Shown here: piece after piece, positions 59,979 through 64,000 of the stretch
Layout: the number at the start of each line of letters is the position of its first letter
Position numbering within the stretch: the stretch's first letter is position 1
Source: Thalassobaculum fulvum
GTDB taxonomy: Bacteria; Pseudomonadota; Alphaproteobacteria; Thalassobaculales; Thalassobaculaceae
DNA: 64,000 nucleotides
Direction: 5' to 3'
Assembly: GCF_014652915.1 (NCBI RefSeq)
Contig: NZ_BMZS01000012.1
Span: forward strand, 128,515 to 192,514
Made by a program: the position numbers and the translations under genes
Notes under the pieces: generated by a model
Database searches by the model: none
Told to the model about the DNA's origin: nothing
What the model saw: the letters and a program-made list of their open reading frames with translations, nothing else

Positions 59979-60515
59979 ATGGCCGAAGACGCACTCGACG
60001 ACATGGAAGGTGTCGGCGAGGAACCGGAAAAGAAGCGGATCAGCGGAAAGCGGCTGATCATCTTCGCGGCGATCCTGCTGCTGGTGCTGATCGGCGGCGG
60101 AGTCGGCGCCGCGTTCATGCTCGGTCTGTTCGGCGGCGGCGAGCCGCCGCCGGCCGAGGCCACGCAGGACGGCCATGCCGCACCGGCGCCACCGCAGCCG
60201 ACCCAGCAGCGGGCGTTCTTCTTCGAGGTGCCGGACCTGATCGTGAACCTGAACACCAGCGGCCGGAAGTCGACCTTCCTGAAGATCAAGATCGCGCTCG
60301 AGCTCGAGAGCCCGCAGGATGTCGATCGCATCAACGAGGTGCTTCCCCGCATTGTGGACAACTTTCAGGTCTATCTGCGGGAGTTGCGGGTCGACGACCT
60401 GAACGGCTCGGCCGGGATGTACAGGCTGCGGGAGGAGCTGTTGCGACGGGTGAACATCGCGGCGCGTCCGGTGAGGGTCCGGGACGTGCTGTTCAAGGAA
60501 ATGCTGGTCCAGTAA
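59979..60515 (+). CDS. fliL: Stator-associated membrane protein FliL
   Basis: Single-pass inner-membrane protein that rings and supports the stator units. The 178-residue protein has a charged cytoplasmic N-terminus, a transmembrane helix at about 25-48, a Pro/Ala-rich periplasmic linker and the FliL domain (about 80-178) with FFFEVPDLIVNLNTSGRKSTFLKIKIALEL (recognised from VPDLIVNLN) and a C-terminal VRDVLFKEMLVQ. It precedes fliM by 10 bp. Confidence 0.94.
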   Translation: MAEDALDDMEGVGEEPEKKRISGKRLIIFAAILLLVLIGGGVGAAFMLGLFGGGEPPPAEATQDGHAAPAPPQPTQQRAFFFEVPDLIVNLNTSGRKSTFLKIKIALELESPQDVDRINEVLPRIVDNFQVYLRELRVDDLNGSAGMYRLREELLRRVNIAARPVRVRDVLFKEMLVQ

Positions 60516-60525
60516 GGCAACGACG

Positions 60526-61551
60526 ATGGCGACCAACGACGATCTCGCGGCCGAATGGGAGTCGATGTCGGACGAGGAAGACGGCGACGTCGGTTCCGCC
60601 CGGGTTCTCAATCAGGACGAGATCGACAGTCTTCTCGGGTTCGACGAGGCCGGTGCCGGCGAGGCCGACACCTCGGGCATCCACGCCATCGTCAACTCGG
60701 CGCTGGTCTCCTACGAGCGCCTGCCGATGCTCGAGGTGGTGTTCGACCGCCTCGTTCGCATGATGTCGACCAGCCTGCGCAACTTCACTTCCGACAACGT
60801 CGAGGTCTCGCTCGACAACATCACCTCGATCCGGTTCGGCGACTACCTGAACTCGATCCCGCTGCCGGCCATGCTGTCGGTGTTCAAGGCCGAGGAATGG
60901 GACAATTTCGGCCTGCTGGTGGTCGATTCCGCGCTGATCTACTCGATCGTGGACGTGCTGCTCGGCGGTCGCCGCGGCACCGCGGCGATGCGTATCGAAG
61001 GCCGGCCCTACACCACGATCGAGCGCAACCTGGTCGAGCGCATGGTCAACGTGGTGCTGAGCGACCTGTCGGCCGCGTTCGACCCGCTGAGCCCGGTCAC
61101 CTTCCGGTTCGACCGGCTGGAGACCAACCCGCGCTTCGCGACCATCGCCCGGCCGGCGAACGCGGCGGTCCTGGCGCGGCTGCGGATCGACATGGAGGAC
61201 CGCGGCGGCCGGCTCGAGCTGATGCTGCCCTACGCCACGCTGGAGCCGGTCCGCGAGCTGCTGCTGCAGATGTTCATGGGCGAGAAGTTCGGGCGTGACT
61301 CGATCTGGGAAACCCACCTCGCCAACGAGCTCTGGAACACCGACGTCGAGCTGGAGGCGGTGCTCGACGAGATCGTCATGCCGCTCAACGACGTGCTGAA
61401 CCTGAAGCCGGGCAGCCGGATCCTGCTGAACGCCATGCCGTCGTCCACCATCGACATGCGGTGCGGCAACGTCTCGCTGTTCAGCGGCAAGATGGGACGC
61501 AAGAGCGGCAACATCGCGGTGCGGATCAGCAACCGCCTGCGCAAGATGTGA
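60526..61551 (+). CDS. fliM: Flagellar motor switch protein FliM
   Basis: C-ring protein that binds phospho-CheY and sets rotation direction. The 341-residue protein has the N-terminal CheY-binding motif LNQDEIDSLLGF (28-39), a CheC-like middle domain with SYERLPMLEVVFDRLVRMM and LLGGRRGTAAMR, and a C-terminal SpoA domain ending RISNRLRKM. Start directly after fliL. Confidence 0.96.
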   Translation: MATNDDLAAEWESMSDEEDGDVGSARVLNQDEIDSLLGFDEAGAGEADTSGIHAIVNSALVSYERLPMLEVVFDRLVRMMSTSLRNFTSDNVEVSLDNITSIRFGDYLNSIPLPAMLSVFKAEEWDNFGLLVVDSALIYSIVDVLLGGRRGTAAMRIEGRPYTTIERNLVERMVNVVLSDLSAAFDPLSPVTFRFDRLETNPRFATIARPANAAVLARLRIDMEDRGGRLELMLPYATLEPVRELLLQMFMGEKFGRDSIWETHLANELWNTDVELEAVLDEIVMPLNDVLNLKPGSRILLNAMPSSTIDMRCGNVSLFSGKMGRKSGNIAVRISNRLRKM

Positions 61552-61596
61552 CGGGCGGGACGTGACGCGGCCGGAGAGAGGGAGGGCGATCGGCGG

Positions 61597-62106
61597 ATGA
61601 ACCTCGAGCTCGGGCTCAATATCCTGCTGGTCCTGCTCCTGCTGCCGACGGTCGTCTACGTCGCGCTGCTGCAGCGGCGCCTGGCGTCGCTGCGGGCCGA
61701 CCGGGAGGCCGTCGAGTCGGTCATCGAGCGGATGAACGAGGCGACCCGCCGGGCCGAGGCCAGTCTCAAGGGCATCCGGCAGGCCGCCGAGCAGGCCAAG
61801 GTGACGCTGGACGAGCCGGTGACGCGCGCCCAGGCTCTGCGCGACGAGCTGAGCTTCCTGGTGCAGCGGGCGGACGCCGCCGGCGAGCGGCTGGCGGGCG
61901 GGCTGTCCAGCGCCGGTGCCGGCGGTGCGACGGCGGCCGCGCCGGCGGCCGAGCGCCCGCGCCGGGCGAAGCCGGCGAACGAGCGGCGGACGGCCGGCGG
62001 CGGGACCGGCAACGGCTCGGCCGAACCGGCGGCCGCCCCGGAGACCGACGAGGTTCGGTCGCAGGCCGAACGGGACCTCATCAACGCCCTCAGAAACGTG
62101 CGGTGA
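61597..62106 (+). CDS. DUF6468-like single-pass membrane protein (possible PflI-type protein)
   Basis: A 169-residue protein with one N-terminal membrane helix (about 5-24), a coiled-coil segment (30-100, with EPVTRAQALRDELSFLVQRAD), a Pro/Ala/Arg-rich low-complexity stretch and a short conserved C-terminus (RSQAERDLINALRNVR). It resembles the DUF6468 proteins that follow fliM in related genomes. Caulobacter has a bitopic flagellar-positioning protein, PflI, at a similar place, but homology is not established here. The start has a GGAGGGCG site; spacing to fliM is 45 bp. Confidence 0.6.
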   Translation: MNLELGLNILLVLLLLPTVVYVALLQRRLASLRADREAVESVIERMNEATRRAEASLKGIRQAAEQAKVTLDEPVTRAQALRDELSFLVQRADAAGERLAGGLSSAGAGGATAAAPAAERPRRAKPANERRTAGGGTGNGSAEPAAAPETDEVRSQAERDLINALRNVR

Positions 62107-62107
62107 C

Positions 62108-62980
62108 ATGACCTACGATCGACGGGGACGCCCCGCTCCGAAACTGGACGAGACCGCCGAGGTGCCGCCGCGGGCGAGGGCCGCCGCGCCGGCGCGGACA
62201 GCAGCCGCCGCCCCGGCCGCCGCAGCCGCGGCGACCCCGAACGCCGCCCGTCTGGCGCAGGGCCGGCGCGCCGCCGCCAAGCCGGACGGCCGCGGCGACG
62301 GCGGCAAGGCCGCGCGGCGGCGCAGCGTCACGCCGCGCCTGCTGCCGCTCACGGCGCTGGTCGCGGCGCTGGTGCTGACGATCAAGGTCGGCGCGGTGTG
62401 GGAGCGTCGCGCCGAGGTGCCCTCCCTGCTGTCCTTCGACATGGACGTTTCGGTCGGGGCACCGGCCGAGGCCGGTGGCGGGGCGGTTCCGGCGGACCGG
62501 CAGATCGCCCAGGCGCAGAGCGGAACGACCGCCGAATCGGCCGACGGCAAGGTGGATCCCTTCGCCCTGGGCAAGTCGCAGATCGAGCTGCTGCAGAGCC
62601 TGGCGGAACGCCGCAAGGAACTGGACGCGCGCGAGCGGGCGATCGAGCAGCGCGAGGGGCTGCTGGCCGCTGCCGAGCACCGGATCGAAAGCAAGATCGA
62701 CGAGCTGAAGACGATCAAGGCGGAGATCGAGGGGCTCATCAAGAAGTACGACGAGCAGGAGGAGCAGCAGATCGCCGGGCTCGTGAAGATCTACGAAACC
62801 ATGAAGCCGAAGGACGCCGCGCGGATCTTCAATGAGCTTGACATGGACGTGCTTCTTGAGGTTTTCGAGCGTATGAAAGCTTCGAAGACCGCGCCGGTGC
62901 TCGCCGACATGGATCCGATCCGAGCCAAGGAGATCACCACGCGAATCGCCGAACGCAAGAAGATGCCGGACATCAATTGA
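62108..62980 (+). CDS. MotE-like / MgtE-N domain flagellar protein
   Basis: MotE-type proteins chaperone the stator protein MotC/MotB in alphaproteobacteria. The 290-residue protein has a basic Ala/Pro-rich cytoplasmic N-terminus (1-75), one membrane helix (about 77-95), a coiled coil (about 150-220), and a C-terminal MgtE-N-like helical domain (about 222-290) with IYETMKPKDAARIFNELDMDVLLEVFERM (recognised from MKPKDAARIF) and TRIAERKKM. It is an export or stator helper, not a magnesium channel, since the MgtE pore is absent. The ATG is one base after the preceding stop. Confidence 0.78.
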   Translation: MTYDRRGRPAPKLDETAEVPPRARAAAPARTAAAAPAAAAAATPNAARLAQGRRAAAKPDGRGDGGKAARRRSVTPRLLPLTALVAALVLTIKVGAVWERRAEVPSLLSFDMDVSVGAPAEAGGGAVPADRQIAQAQSGTTAESADGKVDPFALGKSQIELLQSLAERRKELDARERAIEQREGLLAAAEHRIESKIDELKTIKAEIEGLIKKYDEQEEQQIAGLVKIYETMKPKDAARIFNELDMDVLLEVFERMKASKTAPVLADMDPIRAKEITTRIAERKKMPDIN

Positions 62981-62993
62981 CGAAACTCCGGCG

Positions 62994-63008
62994 TTTACCG
63001 CGAATTAA
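62994..63008 (+). promoter_or_regulatory. Candidate CtrA box before the late CheY-like gene
   Basis: TTTA-N7-TTAA followed by CC, one mismatch from TTAA-N7-TTAA, 84-98 bp upstream of the receiver gene and just after the MotE-like stop. Confidence 0.45.
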
Positions 63009-63091
63009 CCGGTGTAGCATAGCGTCGTGTCCGATACGGGCGGGTCAGCGATTCCCCCCGGGGCAAAGGGTTCGATTGGAGGAATGGGTCT

Positions 63092-63478
63092 ATGGCGGTC
63101 GACAAGAATATGGCGGTGCTCATCGTCGACGATTACAAGACGATGCTGCGGATTATTCGCAACCTGCTTCGCCAGATCGGCTTCAACAATGTCGACGAAG
63201 CGTCCGACGGCGCGACCGCGCTCCAGAAGCTGCGGCGCGACAATTTCGGTTTGGTGATTTCCGACTGGAACATGGAGCCGATGACCGGCCTGCAGCTCCT
63301 CAAGGAGGTGCGGGCGGACGAGAAGCTCCGGGGCACGCCGTTCATCATGGTGACGGCGGAGAGCAAGACGGAGAACGTCATCGCCGCCAAGAAGGCCGGC
63401 GTGAACAACTACATCGTGAAGCCGTTCAACGCGGCCACGCTGAAGAGCAAGATGACCGCCGTCCTGGGCGAGTTCTGA
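63092..63478 (+). CDS. Single-domain response regulator, CheY-like
   Basis: A 128-residue receiver domain with acidic pair Asp13/Asp14, phospho-Asp58 (ISDWNMEPMTG), Thr88 and Lys110 (YIVKPF), all key residues intact. The sequence DWNMEPMTGLQLL is close to the CheY type found next to cheZ in many proteobacteria. It is distinct from the CheY in the che operon, so the cell has at least two. A GGAGGA site precedes the ATG. It is followed by a CheZ-like gene 22 bp on. Confidence 0.92.
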   Translation: MAVDKNMAVLIVDDYKTMLRIIRNLLRQIGFNNVDEASDGATALQKLRRDNFGLVISDWNMEPMTGLQLLKEVRADEKLRGTPFIMVTAESKTENVIAAKKAGVNNYIVKPFNAATLKSKMTAVLGEF

Positions 63479-63500
63479 GCGTGGCGGCGCGAGGCGGGTC

Positions 63501-63932
63501 ATGACGGTCGACGCCGCCAGCCCGTCCGGCCGCGCTCGCGCCGAGATCGAGACCATCGACCTTGAGCTGGACCGGGCGTTCGACCGCATCCTCGATGCGG
63601 TCGAACGCGTCGCCACCGCCGCCGAATCGATGGCCCCCGAGGTGGCCGAGGGAATCCTGGTCGCGGTGACCGAGATCCTGGAGGCGGCGAGTGTCCGCGA
63701 CATCGCCGGCCAGCGCCTCACGGCGGTTCGCGACGCCGTCGACCACCTCTCCGAGACCATTCATCGCCCGACTGAAGGCGGGCTTGAAAGAAACCGTGAC
63801 AAATCCGCGAAAATAGAGGAAAAACAGGATCACGGGTCGTCCTCGGAAAGCGGGTTGCTCAACGGTCCCCAGCTGCCCGGAGCAGCAAAGACCCAGTCGG
63901 AGGTCGACGCGCTGTTCGACAAACTCGACTAG
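63501..63932 (+). CDS. CheZ-like protein phosphatase (short form)
   Basis: A 143-residue helical protein with the CheZ catalytic segment EAASVRDIAGQRLTAV. Asp67 and Gln71 occupy the spacing of the catalytic Asp143 and Gln147 of E. coli CheZ. It ends with a polar linker and a CheY-binding tail TQSEVDALFDKLD. It is shorter than enteric CheZ (about 214) by loss of part of the long helical hairpin. It most likely dephosphorylates the adjacent CheY-like protein. Confidence 0.82.
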   Translation: MTVDAASPSGRARAEIETIDLELDRAFDRILDAVERVATAAESMAPEVAEGILVAVTEILEAASVRDIAGQRLTAVRDAVDHLSETIHRPTEGGLERNRDKSAKIEEKQDHGSSSESGLLNGPQLPGAAKTQSEVDALFDKLD

Positions 63933-63938
63933 GCGCGC

Positions 63939-64000
63939 ATGTCCCTGTCCCGGCCAACGCCTCGGGAGCCCGATAAGGGGGCCAGCCAGCCCCTGTTCCT
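63939..64000 (+). CDS. Start of an unidentified gene (cut by window edge)
   Basis: An ATG six bases after the cheZ-like stop opens a frame that runs to the right edge, giving the first 20 residues (MSLSRPTPREPDKGASQPLF). Too short to identify. No strong ribosome-binding site is visible, so it may be false. Confidence 0.3.
   Translation, partial: MSLSRPTPREPDKGASQPLF

Noticed and set aside
59639-60763. Plus-strand frame spanning the flgF-fliL gap into fliM
   Set aside because: Arg/Gly-rich shadow of fliL and fliM with no recognisable domain; the gap itself carries promoters.

Overview
The window comes from a high-GC alphaproteobacterium, most likely of the Rhodospirillales type. The evidence is the gene content: ChpT, CtrA and SciP (DUF1153), FlbT and FlaF, FliX and FlbD, short D0/D1-only flagellins, and a NAD-linked molybdenum formate dehydrogenase. 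No insertion sequence, rRNA, convincing tRNA, prophage or CRISPR array was found. Nearly everything is a dense set of ordinary chromosomal genes. Genus cannot be fixed from the sequence alone.

Layout. Positions 1-7.7 kb hold a formate oxidation module. fdhD (entering from the left edge with an in-frame 15-bp tandem repeat) and mobA lie on +; a GTG-started DUF364 gene, fdsA and a fused fdsG-fdsB gene lie on -. From 7.9 to 18.2 kb is a chemotaxis and cell-cycle block: chpT, cheA (with a receiver domain), cheW, cheY, cheB, cheR, then a UbiH-family gene, ctrA on - and fliI-fliJ on +. From 18.2 to 20.4 kb sit three non-flagellar genes (NmrA-type reductase, HxlR regulator, HAD hydrolase). From 31.7 down to 20.4 kb runs one long minus-strand flagellar operon: fliF-fliH-fliN-motA-flbD-flhA-flhF-flhG-fliK-like gene. 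fliG is absent from it.

From 31.9 to 52.8 kb is the filament region: a TPR-glycosyltransferase, sciP, flgE-flgD-fliK on -, flagellin 1, flagellin 2, a second TPR-glycosyltransferase on -, flbT-flaF-two further TPR-glycosyltransferases, flagellin 3-flaF2, flgK-flgL, a FlaG-like gene and a free TPR protein. From 52.9 to 64 kb are flgN-like, flgJ and flgI on -, fliX and dksA on +, flgH-flgA-flgG-flgF on -, then fliL-fliM-DUF6468-like-motE-like, a CheY-like receiver, a CheZ-like phosphatase and the first codons of another gene.

How it fits together. By sequence inspection there are several CtrA-like boxes (TTAA-N7-TTAA with one mismatch) before cheA, ctrA/fliI, sciP, flagellin 2 and the late cheY. 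There is a series of sigma-54 -24/-12 promoters before fliK, flagellin 3, flgK, flgI, flgF, flgG and fliL, with paired GGCA-N5-TGCC palindromes near three of them that may be FlbD/FliX enhancer sites. Flagellins 1 and 2 share a leader hairpin that is a good candidate for FlbT control. Four TPR-glycosyltransferases of the FlmG type, interleaved with three flagellins, two FlaF and one FlbT, make this look like an expanded flagellin-modification locus. That locus is the most interesting part of the window.
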